Origin: Dickeya oryzae
GTDB lineage: Bacteria; Pseudomonadota; Gammaproteobacteria; Enterobacterales; Enterobacteriaceae
Length of the DNA: 64,000 nucleotides
Direction of reading: 5' to 3'
Assembly: GCF_009372235.1 (NCBI RefSeq)
Contig: NZ_ML762920.1
Span: forward strand, 527,298-591,297
Shown here one piece after another: positions 39,897 through 48,419 of the stretch. Under the pieces are notes generated by a model that was not told the origin of the DNA, did no database searches, and saw nothing but the letters and a program-made list of their open reading frames with translations. The position numbers were made by a program, and so were the translations under genes. Every line of letters begins with the position of its first letter. Within the stretch, counting starts at the first letter, position 1.

Positions 39897-41174
39897 TTAA
39901 TTACGTTCAAACGCGCCAAGATCCGGTGCACTTCCTGAATAACTAATATTGCTCTCCTTCGTACCGGCATTGATCAACTTTGAATTAGCCGACAGACGAA
40001 ACAATGATGTTTCCGGTAATGTTCCATCGGTATCACGTGTTACCGTAGCCAGCGAGGTATCCAGGCTAACGAAATCAGACTCGGAGGCTGCTGGCCCTGT
40101 ATCCCACGAGTTGGATTTTGCATCCGCATTGCTTACCGTTACCGAACCAGCCACTGAAATATTGTTACGAAAATAGTGCTTCTGCCCTGACTGTAGATTG
40201 TTACCAAATCCATAGTTAATGCCGTTTTTATATGACGTATTATTTATTACCGTCACACCACCAGCATTATTGTTCTGATCAAACCCTTTACTTACATTGC
40301 CAAATGCAACAGAGCGAGTAATTTGGTGATTACCAACCGCCTTATTACCACCCAGTTTAAATCCATTACCATTACCAGCGAATGCGCTGTCACTCCAATA
40401 GTTGATTCCATTACGGAAAGCCCAGCTATTCTCAATCACTACCTTTTGTGGGCTATCAAATAAGTCAAACCCATCATCTGAGTTTTCCCAGGCCCGACAA
40501 CCAATAAAGCGGTTACCTGGACCTTGCTTCTGCTTCGGACCAAAACCATCGGCCATGCTACCATTCTTTTTAGGATCATAATTGCGGTAAGCGTCTGAGT
40601 TAATAACGGTATTGTATGCACCACCATTATTGATCTCAAGACCAGTATTACGATTATGATGGAACGCAGAGTTTTCAAAGGTATTATGGCTACCGATGAC
40701 ATAGGCACCCTGATAACCAGCCCGTGTTACCTCAACACCTTTGAAATACCAATAATCCCCCGTCACATAGAATCCGTATGATGCCTGTACCCATTGACTG
40801 TCTGGAAATGAAAAATCAAATACGGCGCGACCACAATTAGCCGCCGCTACATAAATTGGTGATCCTTCTTTTCCTGATTTATTAAACGTAATGGTATTAC
40901 CTTTCCCCTGGCTATAGGGAATAGTATACGTCCCGGGCTTGAGAAGAATCAGCTCACCTGGGTTAACCACAGCCATCGCAGCAGAAAAACTCATTGGAGA
41001 ATTAAAGCTATTGCCATCATTGCTACTATTACCATTAGGTGCAACGTAATAAATACGTTTAGTGCTAACTCCACTGGTGAGATCAGAACTACAATCTGCG
41101 GCCAGAGCAGAGGTACTATTTACCAAAAAGAATGCTGCCAACCCGGTACTGATGAAACAGTTTAAATACTTCAT
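39897..41174 (-). CDS. pelL: Secreted pectate lyase PelL (PL9, Pel9A)
   Basis: The 425-residue enzyme has a signal peptide (about 1-25, ending ALA) and the right-handed beta-helix of PL9. Numbered from this start, catalytic base Lys273 (GFKLGG) and calcium ligands Asp209, Asp233, Asp234 and Asp237 (NSDDGFD) fall exactly at the positions known for Dickeya Pel9A. It is an endo-lyase acting on polygalacturonate and partly methylated pectin. The ATG at 41174 (MKYLNCFIST) is preferred over 41186 because it gives the known 425-residue form. Confidence 0.97.
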   Translation of the reverse strand: MKYLNCFISTGLAAFFLVNSTSALAADCSSDLTSGVSTKRIYYVAPNGNSSNDGNSFNSPMSFSAAMAVVNPGELILLKPGTYTIPYSQGKGNTITFNKSGKEGSPIYVAAANCGRAVFDFSFPDSQWVQASYGFYVTGDYWYFKGVEVTRAGYQGAYVIGSHNTFENSAFHHNRNTGLEINNGGAYNTVINSDAYRNYDPKKNGSMADGFGPKQKQGPGNRFIGCRAWENSDDGFDLFDSPQKVVIENSWAFRNGINYWSDSAFAGNGNGFKLGGNKAVGNHQITRSVAFGNVSKGFDQNNNAGGVTVINNTSYKNGINYGFGNNLQSGQKHYFRNNISVAGSVTVSNADAKSNSWDTGPAASESDFVSLDTSLATVTRDTDGTLPETSLFRLSANSKLINAGTKESNISYSGSAPDLGAFERN

Positions 41175-41795
41175 CTCTTGCCCCATTTATGTTGTAAAAA
41201 TCATTTATCCATTAGCCCCAAGATGCCTACACCAAACCATGCTATCAGGAAAATAAATCGTTATTGCGCTATCTATCCGACATCAATAGCGGTATTGATG
41301 ACTGAATGAATCAGCCCCGTCAAAGTTAAGCAACCTGGCTCGGTAAATATCATGTTGAAAGAAAATGATATTCCTTCGACTATCCATGAGCAAAGGTTGT
41401 GTTGAATACATAGCATCCTGCATATTGGGGTGAGGTGAGTATACTCTCTTTAGGCGATATGAAGATAAAGAAACCCATGATGATACTCAACCACCAAAGA
41501 AATTTATCCCCCTAAAAAATGACATTACATCATAAAATAACAGAGATAATACATTTTTAGCCATTCCTCACTCACCTAAATAAAAATATCGTTATTAGTA
41601 TATGAATTCAAAAATGAGAAATAGCGCAGTCGGCAACATTCTGTTTGCTGATAACTGAACCATCACCCATCGCTGCCATCACCTTGTACCAGTTGGTTTA
41701 ATAGCGGGCGTATACCACGAGACAACTCGTAAAAACACGCCGTTATCTCTGTTGCTTTATTGCTCCACTTCCAACACCAACGACTGGACTTACAC
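41175..41795. other. 621-bp region between pelL and the lysis cassette
   Basis: No gene is supported. It contains the pelL promoter region and, at 41346-41372, an inverted repeat (8-bp arms, 11-nt spacer) that may be an operator. The right part must contain the lysis-cassette promoter, which I could not assign. No integrase, repressor or antiterminator gene is present. Confidence 0.65.
41346..41372. promoter_or_regulatory. Inverted repeat upstream of pelL, possible operator
   Basis: AATATCAT at 41346-41353 and ATGATATT at 41365-41372 form perfect 8-bp arms separated by 11 nt, about 172 bp before the pelL start. It does not fit the KdgR or CRP consensus well. The binding protein is unknown. 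Confidence 0.35.
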
Positions 41796-42107
41796 ATGAA
41801 TGAAACTGATAAAAGCATTGTCTCCCTATTTATTATCGGCACGCTGATTGCCGTCGGCAAAGTACTGGCAAGCAGCAAACCCATTACACTCCGACTGTTC
41901 GTAGGGCGTGTGATGCTGGGAGGATTCGTCTCGATGATGGCGGGTATCGCACTGGTTCAATTCCCCGACCTGTCACCGGTTGCCATTAACGGCATTGGCG
42001 CAGCACTTGGCATCGCCGGTTACCAGGCGATTGAATTGCTTATTCAACGCCGTGTTCAACAACTGAGCGAACAGACCAAACCGGAGGAAAATGACGATGC
42101 CCACTAA
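41796..42107 (+). CDS. Phage-type holin (HP1-like family)
   Basis: The 103-residue membrane protein has three hydrophobic segments: about 7-25 (VSLFIIGTLIAVGKVLA), 32-56 (LFVGRVMLGGFVSMMAGIAL) and 63-84 (INGIGAALGIAGYQAIELLI), followed by a charged cytoplasmic-type tail. This pattern, including ITLRLFVGR, is that of HP1/P2-group holins, which also occur in tailocin loci. It would form inner-membrane holes that release the endolysin. The ATG at 41796 is chosen; an in-frame ATG at 41760 gives an unlikely polar leader. It overlaps the endolysin gene. Confidence 0.85.
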   Translation: MNETDKSIVSLFIIGTLIAVGKVLASSKPITLRLFVGRVMLGGFVSMMAGIALVQFPDLSPVAINGIGAALGIAGYQAIELLIQRRVQQLSEQTKPEENDDAH

Positions 42108-42588
42108 CTCACCCAATCTGACCGCATTTCTGGATATGTTGGCATTTTCCGAAGGGACCGCAACACACCCACTTACTCGTAATCGCGGCTACGATGTCAT
42201 TGTTACCGGCATTGATGGTAAACCGGAGATCTTCACCGACTACCATGATCATCCGTTTGCTAACGGCCGCCCGGGAAAAATCTTCAACAAACAAGGGCAA
42301 CGCTCTACTGCAGCTGGGCGCTATCAACAGCTCTACCGCTACTGGCCGGCATACAAGGCGCTGTTAAAGCTGCCGGATTTCGGGCCCGATTCACAAGATA
42401 CGCTGGCTATTCAGTTAATCAGGGAACAGCGTGCTCTCGACGACATCGCGCAGGGACAGGTCGCCAGCGCCATCACTCGGTGTAGCAACATCTGGGCTTC
42501 ATTACCAGGGGCTGGCTATGGCCAACGCGAACATAGTATAGACCGCCTCCTTACCGCCTATCAGCAAGCAGGAGGAGAACTGGCATGA
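42097..42588 (+). CDS. Lambda R-like endolysin (GH104 lytic transglycosylase)
   Basis: The 163-residue product matches phage lambda R along its length: FLDMLAFSEGT with catalytic-type Glu19 (same number as lambda R), RNRGYDVIV, FTDYHDHP, STAAGRYQQLYRYW and RCSNIWASLPGAGYGQREHS. It cuts the glycan backbone of peptidoglycan. There is no signal peptide, so it needs the holin. GGAGG lies 9 nt before this ATG; ATG 42091 is also possible but gives worse spacing and loses the match to lambda numbering. It overlaps both the holin and Rz genes. Confidence 0.9.
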   Translation: MPTNSPNLTAFLDMLAFSEGTATHPLTRNRGYDVIVTGIDGKPEIFTDYHDHPFANGRPGKIFNKQGQRSTAAGRYQQLYRYWPAYKALLKLPDFGPDSQDTLAIQLIREQRALDDIAQGQVASAITRCSNIWASLPGAGYGQREHSIDRLLTAYQQAGGELA

Positions 42589-43025
42589 AAAGCAGCATGA
42601 TCATTGCTGCCATCATAATGCTACTTAGCGCTGGAATCGGTGTGCAGTCCTGGCGGCTGCACACCAACCGGCAGTTGACAGAGCAGCAGGCACAAACACT
42701 GTCGTTGCAACAAACAGCACTGAATGAAAAATCTAGCCAGTTAACAGCTCTGTCTGAGCAGGCTGAACGTAGCAACATTGAGCAGGCACGTTTACGCGAT
42801 ATGGCCGCAGACACCCAGGTTGCTCTTTCCGAGAGACAAAAAATGATAGTGAGATTACAACATGAAAATGAAGCGCTTAAACGCTGGGCTGATTCTGAGC
42901 TGCCTGCTGATATTATCCGGTTGCGCCAGCGCCCCGCCCTCTCAGGTGGTCGTGCTTACCGTGAATGGTTGTCCCAGACTGACTCCCTGCCGGTTTCCAC
43001 CCGCCAACCCACAAACCAACGGTGA
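42585..43025 (+). CDS. Inner-membrane spanin Rz (LysB-like)
   Basis: The 146-residue protein has one N-terminal membrane anchor (about 4-21), a long coiled-coil-prone periplasmic region rich in Gln, Glu and Arg, and a C-terminus (LPADIIRLRQRPALSGGRAY) typical of P2 LysB-type spanins. It pairs with the outer-membrane lipoprotein encoded inside it to fuse the membranes in the last lysis step. It overlaps the endolysin stop by ATGA. Confidence 0.88.
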   Translation: MKSSMIIAAIIMLLSAGIGVQSWRLHTNRQLTEQQAQTLSLQQTALNEKSSQLTALSEQAERSNIEQARLRDMAADTQVALSERQKMIVRLQHENEALKRWADSELPADIIRLRQRPALSGGRAYREWLSQTDSLPVSTRQPTNQR

Positions 43026-43179
43026 ATTAAACACTCAACTGGATGAGACTGAAGCCGCACTGGCAACCTGTGCCGACCAGGTGGACGCAATCATCGAGTG
43101 CCAGGCAAAAAGCAATGCTGCAGATGCCTCCGCGACGCTACACACGGTTCAATGGGCCAAGGCACCGAAAGAGCCGTAG
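42862..43179 (+). CDS. Outer-membrane spanin lipoprotein Rz1 (LysC-like), nested in Rz
   Basis: In a different frame from Rz, this 105-residue product has a signal and lipobox (LLILSGCASAPPS) followed by a Pro-rich segment, features of Rz1 lipoproteins. It starts inside Rz and extends 154 nt beyond its stop, the classical nested spanin arrangement. The C-terminal half is helical and Ala/Gln-rich. ATG 42868 is an alternative start. It ends the cassette, just before a strong terminator. Confidence 0.88.
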   Translation: MKMKRLNAGLILSCLLILSGCASAPPSQVVVLTVNGCPRLTPCRFPPANPQTNGELNTQLDETEAALATCADQVDAIIECQAKSNAADASATLHTVQWAKAPKEP

Positions 43180-43194
43180 TAAAGCTCCATTGTT

Positions 43195-43222
43195 AGGTGG
43201 CTGATTGAAGGCCACCTTTTTT
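43195..43222 (+). terminator. Rho-independent terminator of the lysis cassette
   Basis: A 7-bp stem (43195-43201 with 43211-43217, 9-nt loop) followed by a T-run to 43222 starts 16 nt after the Rz1 stop. Confidence 0.88.
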
Positions 43223-43274
43223 GTATCTGAAAAGCGGATGCCGCCATTTTGTCGCCACTTGCCAAATTACAGGC

Positions 43275-43298
43275 ACAAAAAAACCGCCTTGTGGCGGT
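43275..43298 (-). terminator. Terminator of the Gly-Cys-Leu tRNA operon
   Basis: On the minus strand a 6-bp GC-rich stem (43298-43293 with 43288-43283, 4-nt loop) is followed by a run of seven T. It lies 45 nt past the tRNA-Leu 3' end. Confidence 0.9.
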
Positions 43299-43342
43299 CA
43301 TGTTCTTTTAATCATTTTCTTATATTACAAGACGTTATCGCA

Positions 43343-43429
43343 TGGTGCCCAGAGCGGGACTTGAACCCGCACAGCGCGAACGCCGAGGGATTTTAAATCC
43401 CTTGTGTCTACCGATTCCACCATCTGGGC
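43343..43429 (-). tRNA. leuZ: tRNA-Leu (anticodon TAA)
   Basis: An 87-nt class II tRNA with a long variable arm; the anticodon loop reads TTTAAAA around anticodon TAA, and CCA is encoded. It is the third tRNA of the operon, as in E. coli glyW-cysT-leuZ. Confidence 0.97.
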
Positions 43430-43437
43430 TCAGAATT

Positions 43438-43511
43438 TGGAGGCGCGTCCCGGAGTCGAACCGAGGTGGACGGATTTGCAATCCGCTGCATGGCCACTCT
43501 GCCAACGCGCC
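43438..43511 (-). tRNA. cysT: tRNA-Cys (anticodon GCA)
   Basis: A 74-nt cloverleaf with anticodon GCA and encoded CCA (TCCA end). It is the middle gene of the tRNA operon. Confidence 0.97.
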
Positions 43512-43539
43512 CCATTGTAACGCTACTACTCAACTAACT

Positions 43540-43615
<76 letters not shown>

Positions 43616-43678
43616 ATTCTACAGAACATATTGTTTATTAAGTAATTTCAATAAACTGTGTTGCTGTCGATGCGGTGC

Positions 43679-43706
43679 ATTCTACTTACCTGACGCAGTG
43701 AGTCAA
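43679..43706 (-). promoter_or_regulatory. Promoter of the glyW-cysT-leuZ operon
   Basis: On the minus strand TTGACT (43706-43701), 16 nt, TAGAAT (43684-43679), followed by the GC-rich discriminator GCACCGC. GC-rich discriminators are the hallmark of stringently controlled stable-RNA promoters. Confidence 0.85.
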
Positions 43707-43756
43707 TAAAATTATCACCTCACCAGAACCGTTTGCTGTTTTTTAAGGCGAGGCGA

Positions 43757-44305
43757 TCAATGTTCAAGCAAATCACGCCAGGCTGCGCTCAAATACTGGA
43801 ACATTGACCAGAACGTTAATACCGCCGCCACATACAGAGCCACGACGCCCGCCGCCTCAACCATAGGCTCTGGCCGCCACAGTAAACCGACCAACGAGAC
43901 CATCTGCGCAGTAGTTTTAATTTTGCCAATCCAGGAAACCGCCACACTGCTGCGTTTACCCAGCTCTGCCATCCACTCACGCAAGGCGGAAATGATGATC
44001 TCACGCGCAATCATCGTCGCAGCAGGCAACGTAATCCACCAGGAATGGTAGTGCTCGCAGACCAGCACCAGGGCCACCGCCACCATCACCTTGTCAGCTA
44101 CCGGATCCAGAAAGGCGCCGAAACGCGTGGTTTGCTTCCATAGACGGGCAAGGAAACCATCAAACCAGTCGGTTACCGCGGCAAAAACAAAGATGCCAGC
44201 GCATACCATTGGTGCCCAGCTAAATGGCAGATAAAACGCCAGTACAAAGAATGGGATTAGCACAACACGAAACAGGGTAAGCCACGTTGGTATATTAAAT
44301 CGCAT
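43757..44305 (-). CDS. pgsA: CDP-diacylglycerol-glycerol-3-phosphate phosphatidyltransferase
   Basis: The 182-residue integral membrane enzyme has the CDP-alcohol phosphotransferase motif [20 protein letters not shown] plus LDPVADK (D..DG..AR...G...D...D) and several membrane helices. It makes phosphatidylglycerophosphate, the committed step to phosphatidylglycerol and cardiolipin. It follows uvrC by 57 nt and precedes the tRNA operon, the same order as in E. coli. Confidence 0.97.
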   Translation of the reverse strand: MRFNIPTWLTLFRVVLIPFFVLAFYLPFSWAPMVCAGIFVFAAVTDWFDGFLARLWKQTTRFGAFLDPVADKVMVAVALVLVCEHYHSWWITLPAATMIAREIIISALREWMAELGKRSSVAVSWIGKIKTTAQMVSLVGLLWRPEPMVEAAGVVALYVAAVLTFWSMFQYLSAAWRDLLEH

Positions 44306-44362
44306 AGCGTCTGGGTAACTGTCTGGCCCGAAAGATAATAGGGTTATGTTGCTACATTGCCT

Positions 44363-46195
44363 CTAGTGTTTCAATGCATGAAAGATTTTTTCTGCCAACG
44401 CATGCGAAATTCCCGGCACATTGGCAATGTCTTCCACACTGGCATTCATCAATGGCTGCAATCCGCCCATGTATTTTAGTAACATTTGACGACGCTTTGG
44501 CCCAACCCCCTCAATCGTTTCCAGCGAACTGGTACTTTTGACTTTAGCACGCTGTTTACGGTGACCACTGATAGCATGATTATGCGAATCATCACGAATA
44601 TGCTGAATCACGTGCAATGCTGGCGAATCAGACGGTAAAGCGATACCCTCACCCGTCGCTTCAAAGAACAGTGTTTCCAGACCGGCTTTACGATCACTGC
44701 CTTTCGCAACGCCAAGCAGCACAGGGCGAGAGGTATCCCAGGTCACATGCAATGACGCAAAAACATCCCTGGCCTGCGCCAATTGCCCTTTACCGCCATC
44801 AATGACGATCACATCAGGAATCTTGCTTTCATCAATTGCTTTATCGTATCGCCGCCGGAGTACCTGATTCATCGCCGCATAGTCATCACCTGGTGTAATA
44901 CCCGTAATATTGTAGCGTCGATACTCCGAACGTAGCGGGCCCTCCGCATTGAATACGACACAGGAGGCCACTGTCTGCTCGCCCATGGTATGACTGATAT
45001 CGAAGCACTCCATGCGGTTGATTTTTTCGATCCCAAGCACAGAGGCCAGCGCCGTCAGACGTTGCTGAATTGTCGACTGCTGTGACAGCTTCGTTGTCAA
45101 TGCAGTGTGCGCATTCGTGCGAGCCAGTTTGAGATAACGCGCCCGGTTGCCGCGAGGTCGGGTTTGAATCTGAATTTTTCGGCCCGCTTGCTCGGTCAGA
45201 GACTCAGCCAGCAACTGATTCTCGGGTAGGGAAAAGTCCAGCAGGATGTCAGACGGCAAGGTACGAGAAACGCTCCCTTGCAAATAGAACTGGCCAACAA
45301 AGGTCTGTACCACTTCTGCCAGTTCTGTGCCTCCAGGAACCTTCGGGAAATAACTCCGACTCCCCAGTATTTTGCCCTGACGAATAAAGAGCACATGTAC
45401 ACACGCCATACCGGCATCGAACGCCACACCGATGACATCAAGGTCATCTCCATCGCCAGAGACAAATTGTTTTTCGGTGACACGGCGTACAGCCTGAATC
45501 TGATCACGAATACGAGCGGCTTCCTCAAACTTCAGTGCATGGCTGGCCGCTTCCATTCGTTCAATCAGACGGGTTAATACCTGCTGATCCTTACCTGACA
45601 GAAACAGACGAACATAATCGACCTGCTGTTGGTATTCCTCTTCGCTAACCAGGCCGCTAACGCACGGCCCCAGACAGCGGCCAATCTGATATTGCAGGCA
45701 GGGACGCGAGCGATTGCGGTACACGCTATTTTCACATTGCCGAATGGGAAATAACTTTTGCAGTAGCATCAGTGTTTCACGAACCGCATTCCCATTGGGA
45801 AACGGGCCAAAGTACTCGCCTTTGGCATGTTTAGCGCCTCGATGGACAGACAGCCGGGGATGTGTATCCCCGCTGAGGAAAATCATGGGGTAGGATTTAT
45901 CGTCGCGCAGTAACACGTTATAACGCGGCTGATAACGCTTGATGTAGTTGTGCTCAAGCAACAAGGCTTCGGTTTCAGTATGCGTGATCGTCACATCAAT
46001 CTGACGGATACTTTTTACCAAAGCCTCTGTTTTGCGGCTGGCAACATGAGTACGAAAGTAACTGGAAAGACGTTTTTTCAGGTCCTTAGCTTTACCGACA
46101 TAGATAACCGTGTCACTGGCATCATACATACGGTAAACCCCAGGCTGACTGGTTACGGTCTTCAGAAAAGCCTGGGCATCAAAACACTCAGTCAC
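44363..46195 (-). CDS. uvrC: Excinuclease ABC subunit C
   Basis: The 610-residue product equals E. coli UvrC. It has the N-terminal GIY-YIG nuclease domain ([20 protein letters not shown]), a central UVR motif (about 205-240), the RNase H-like endonuclease domain ([33 protein letters not shown] core) and a C-terminal (HhH)2 region ([17 protein letters not shown]). It makes the two incisions in nucleotide excision repair. It overlaps uvrY by 8 nt. Confidence 0.97.
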   Translation of the reverse strand: MTECFDAQAFLKTVTSQPGVYRMYDASDTVIYVGKAKDLKKRLSSYFRTHVASRKTEALVKSIRQIDVTITHTETEALLLEHNYIKRYQPRYNVLLRDDKSYPMIFLSGDTHPRLSVHRGAKHAKGEYFGPFPNGNAVRETLMLLQKLFPIRQCENSVYRNRSRPCLQYQIGRCLGPCVSGLVSEEEYQQQVDYVRLFLSGKDQQVLTRLIERMEAASHALKFEEAARIRDQIQAVRRVTEKQFVSGDGDDLDVIGVAFDAGMACVHVLFIRQGKILGSRSYFPKVPGGTELAEVVQTFVGQFYLQGSVSRTLPSDILLDFSLPENQLLAESLTEQAGRKIQIQTRPRGNRARYLKLARTNAHTALTTKLSQQSTIQQRLTALASVLGIEKINRMECFDISHTMGEQTVASCVVFNAEGPLRSEYRRYNITGITPGDDYAAMNQVLRRRYDKAIDESKIPDVIVIDGGKGQLAQARDVFASLHVTWDTSRPVLLGVAKGSDRKAGLETLFFEATGEGIALPSDSPALHVIQHIRDDSHNHAISGHRKQRAKVKSTSSLETIEGVGPKRRQMLLKYMGGLQPLMNASVEDIANVPGISHALAEKIFHALKH

Positions 46196-46844
46196 TACTA
46201 ATCAATGTCTCCGCATTAAAGAGCCCATGACGAATCGCCAGATGCGTCAGCTCTACATCGCCATTAATATTCAATTTACTGAACATTCGATAGCGATAAC
46301 TGTTGACTGTCTTCGGGCTAAGATTGAGTTGATCAGAGATCTCCGTCACCTTCTGCCCTTTCGTGATCATTATCATGATCTGCAATTCACGCTCAGACAA
46401 GCACTCCAGCGGTGTTTCCGTCTGCGGCTCCAACTGGCTTAATGCCATCTGCTGAGCAATGTCCGACGCAATATATCGCTTACCGGCATGCACAGAGCGA
46501 ATGGCGCAAATCACCTCTTCCGGGGTTGCCCCTTTACTGAGATAACCCGCGGCACCTGCCTGCATCACCTTAGCTGGCAAGGGGTTCTCTGTGTAAATCG
46601 TTAGCATTATAACTTTAATTTCAGGGGAAAATCGCACAATTTTGCGCGTTGCCTCAAGACCGTCTATTCCTGGCATGTTCATGTCCATCAGCACAACATC
46701 CACACTATTATTACGGCACCATCTGACCGCATCTTCACCGCGCTGCGCCTCACCAACAACCTTGAGGCCTTTGATATCGTCAAGAATGCGCCGCATCCCT
46801 GCTCGCACCAGTTCATGGTCATCAACAAGAAAAACGCTAATCAA
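46188..46844 (-). CDS. uvrY: Response regulator UvrY (GacA/ExpA family)
   Basis: The 218-residue product equals E. coli UvrY. Its receiver domain has phospho-acceptor Asp54 (VLMDMNMPG), and a LuxR-type HTH lies at about 145-200 ([33 protein letters not shown]). Partner of BarA/GacS, it activates rsmB/csrB-type sRNAs; GacA controls plant cell-wall-degrading enzymes in soft-rot bacteria. The start is TTG at 46844, with GGAG 9 nt upstream; the longer ATG reading from 46871 breaks the family N-terminus. Confidence 0.96.
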   Translation of the reverse strand: MISVFLVDDHELVRAGMRRILDDIKGLKVVGEAQRGEDAVRWCRNNSVDVVLMDMNMPGIDGLEATRKIVRFSPEIKVIMLTIYTENPLPAKVMQAGAAGYLSKGATPEEVICAIRSVHAGKRYIASDIAQQMALSQLEPQTETPLECLSERELQIMIMITKGQKVTEISDQLNLSPKTVNSYRYRMFSKLNINGDVELTHLAIRHGLFNAETLISSD

Positions 46845-46919
46845 AGAACAATTCTCCAAAAAGAGTAACACTTACAGACGCGTTTGTTGCAGGTGGTACT
46901 ACATGGTTTAGAAAAAATG

Positions 46920-46950
46920 AATACACTTTTTAATTAAAAGTGTATTTTTT
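46920..46950. terminator. Terminator-like palindrome upstream of uvrY
   Basis: An 11-bp A/T-rich perfect stem (46920-46930 with 46936-46946, 5-nt loop) has a T-run on the plus strand and a T-run on the minus strand too. It lies 76 nt before the uvrY start codon. Confidence 0.7.
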
Positions 46951-47388
46951 ATTCTACTATGTGGTATTATTGTTTAAGCTCCTGAATGATACCGAGTGCG
47001 TATCAGGCAAGGAACTCTCCACCATCACAGTATTCATATTTCAAACCTGGTTTTTTTAGAGAAACAGACGGTATCACCGCCTAAAAATTTCAAAAAATAA
47101 ATACAATCAAGAGATTATCAAGTTTTACGATTGTAGGCAATCAGTCACACGACGACTTTTTCCCATCATTGTAACCGCCCTGTCACGTTGTTGCACCGAC
47201 TGTTTACTACAAATAATACACCTTCCCCAAAATATCCATATAAAAGTTGCAATGTTTCTAATCGAACGCATTTAAAAGCCAAAAAATACGTTAACAAAAT
47301 ATAGGAAAAATGTGGCATAAACAGATAAAAACAATACAACTTCACCGCCTGACAGGATTATTTTCCTCGCCAGACAGATTGTCATCTA

Positions 47389-47397
47389 TGGTATAGT
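47389..47397 (+). promoter_or_regulatory. Extended -10 promoter of yecF
   Basis: TGG followed by TATAGT forms an extended -10 element (TGnTATAGT), about 90 nt upstream of the yecF start. There is no good -35 at the usual spacing, which extended -10 promoters tolerate. Confidence 0.45.
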
Positions 47398-47487
47398 AAG
47401 CTCAATTTTTGTTATATCGTCGGCAAGCATAGCGTGTAGACCCCTTCAGGAGCCGTGCGCCGACTTCCGTTTGCCAAAGGAGATTCT

Positions 47488-47712
47488 ATGAATAACAACG
47501 ACTTCCCGACAGCTTCTATACCAGAAACACTGGCTCATGAAGTGAGCTGTCTGAAAGTACTGATGACGTTGATGCTGAAATCCATCGGTCAGGCTGACGC
47601 TGGGAAAGTGATCGTTAACATGGAGAAATACGCGGCTCAACTGGAAGACCCCACCCAGGCTGAGATATTCAATACAACGATTAAGCAAATCAAAACAGTC
47701 TACCGTCGCTAA
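47488..47712 (+). CDS. yecF: DUF2594 family protein YecF
   Basis: The 74-residue product (MNNNDFPTASIPETLAHEVS, LKVLMTLMLKSIGQADAGKV) matches enterobacterial YecF, a helical cytoplasmic protein of unknown function that neighbours uvrY in E. coli also. The start at 47488 has AAAGGAG at optimal spacing; an in-frame upstream ATG at 47455 is rejected. Monocistronic, with a hairpin after the stop. Confidence 0.85.
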   Translation: MNNNDFPTASIPETLAHEVSCLKVLMTLMLKSIGQADAGKVIVNMEKYAAQLEDPTQAEIFNTTIKQIKTVYRR

Positions 47713-47718
47713 TCAAAT

Positions 47719-47756
47719 CCCATCGAACAAGCTTATAGCCACAATTGTTCGATGGG
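47719..47756 (+). terminator. Hairpin after yecF
   Basis: A perfect 12-bp stem (47719-47730 with 47745-47756, 14-nt loop) begins 6 nt after the yecF stop. The following TATAAATC is only weakly T-rich. Confidence 0.65.
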
Positions 47757-48004
47757 TATAAATCATGCTTGCCTGATTAATAAAAAAACAGAGACAGAAA
47801 TAGCAATACACAAATATTGACAAGATGTCTTATATTTCGCAGAAAAAAATAGAATTTATTGAGTAGACGCCGGACCTGCATTTAGCCGACTTTATTTAAA
47901 GTGAAATTTTCCAAATGAAAAAAAGCGAAAAAAGAAATCACCTTAGTAATTAAATATCACGCATATTGGTATGAGCTGCTAATCATGCTTATGAAAGGAA
48001 GTGT

Positions 48005-48080
<76 letters not shown>

Positions 48081-48091
48081 AACGGGGACGG

Positions 48092-48120
48092 ATTATTCTC
48101 CTCTTAACGCCGTCTGTCAA
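48092..48120 (-). promoter_or_regulatory. Promoter of tRNA-Lys
   Basis: On the minus strand TTGACA (48120-48115), exactly 17 nt, AATAAT (48097-48092), then a GC-rich discriminator (CCGTCCCCG). Near-consensus stable-RNA promoter. Confidence 0.85.
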
Positions 48121-48419
48121 ATAGTTCATCCTACTTTTTTCAACCACAGCCTATTCAACGAACACCTTGTAACACATCACTATTTTCCCTTCCTGTTTCC
48201 CCTTCCGATTGACTTCCCCGTGTTGCAACCCGATGCAAATAGATGGGTATCGCTTCCTATCATTCACCGGATACGGCTTTACCCGATGAGCAGGCGCGAT
48301 GTTCTCAACTCATCATCAGATGAATACCGTGTTATTATTAATCATTCTGATTTCTTATCACTTGAGGGTGATTCGTTCTCCCCTTTATCACGACAGACAG
48401 GATCCGGAAACTACAACAA
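48121..48419. other. 299-bp gap before cycA
   Basis: No convincing gene. A reading frame at 48220-48423 has no ribosome site or recognisable content and overlaps the cycA start. The gap presumably holds the cycA promoter and leader. Confidence 0.5.

Larger units (their letters stand above)
46845..47487. other. 643-bp divergent gap, uvrY to yecF
   Basis: No gene is supported. It contains a bidirectional terminator-like palindrome (46920-46950), AT-rich sequence and a likely yecF promoter (47389-47397). The uvrY promoter could not be fixed. Confidence 0.6.
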
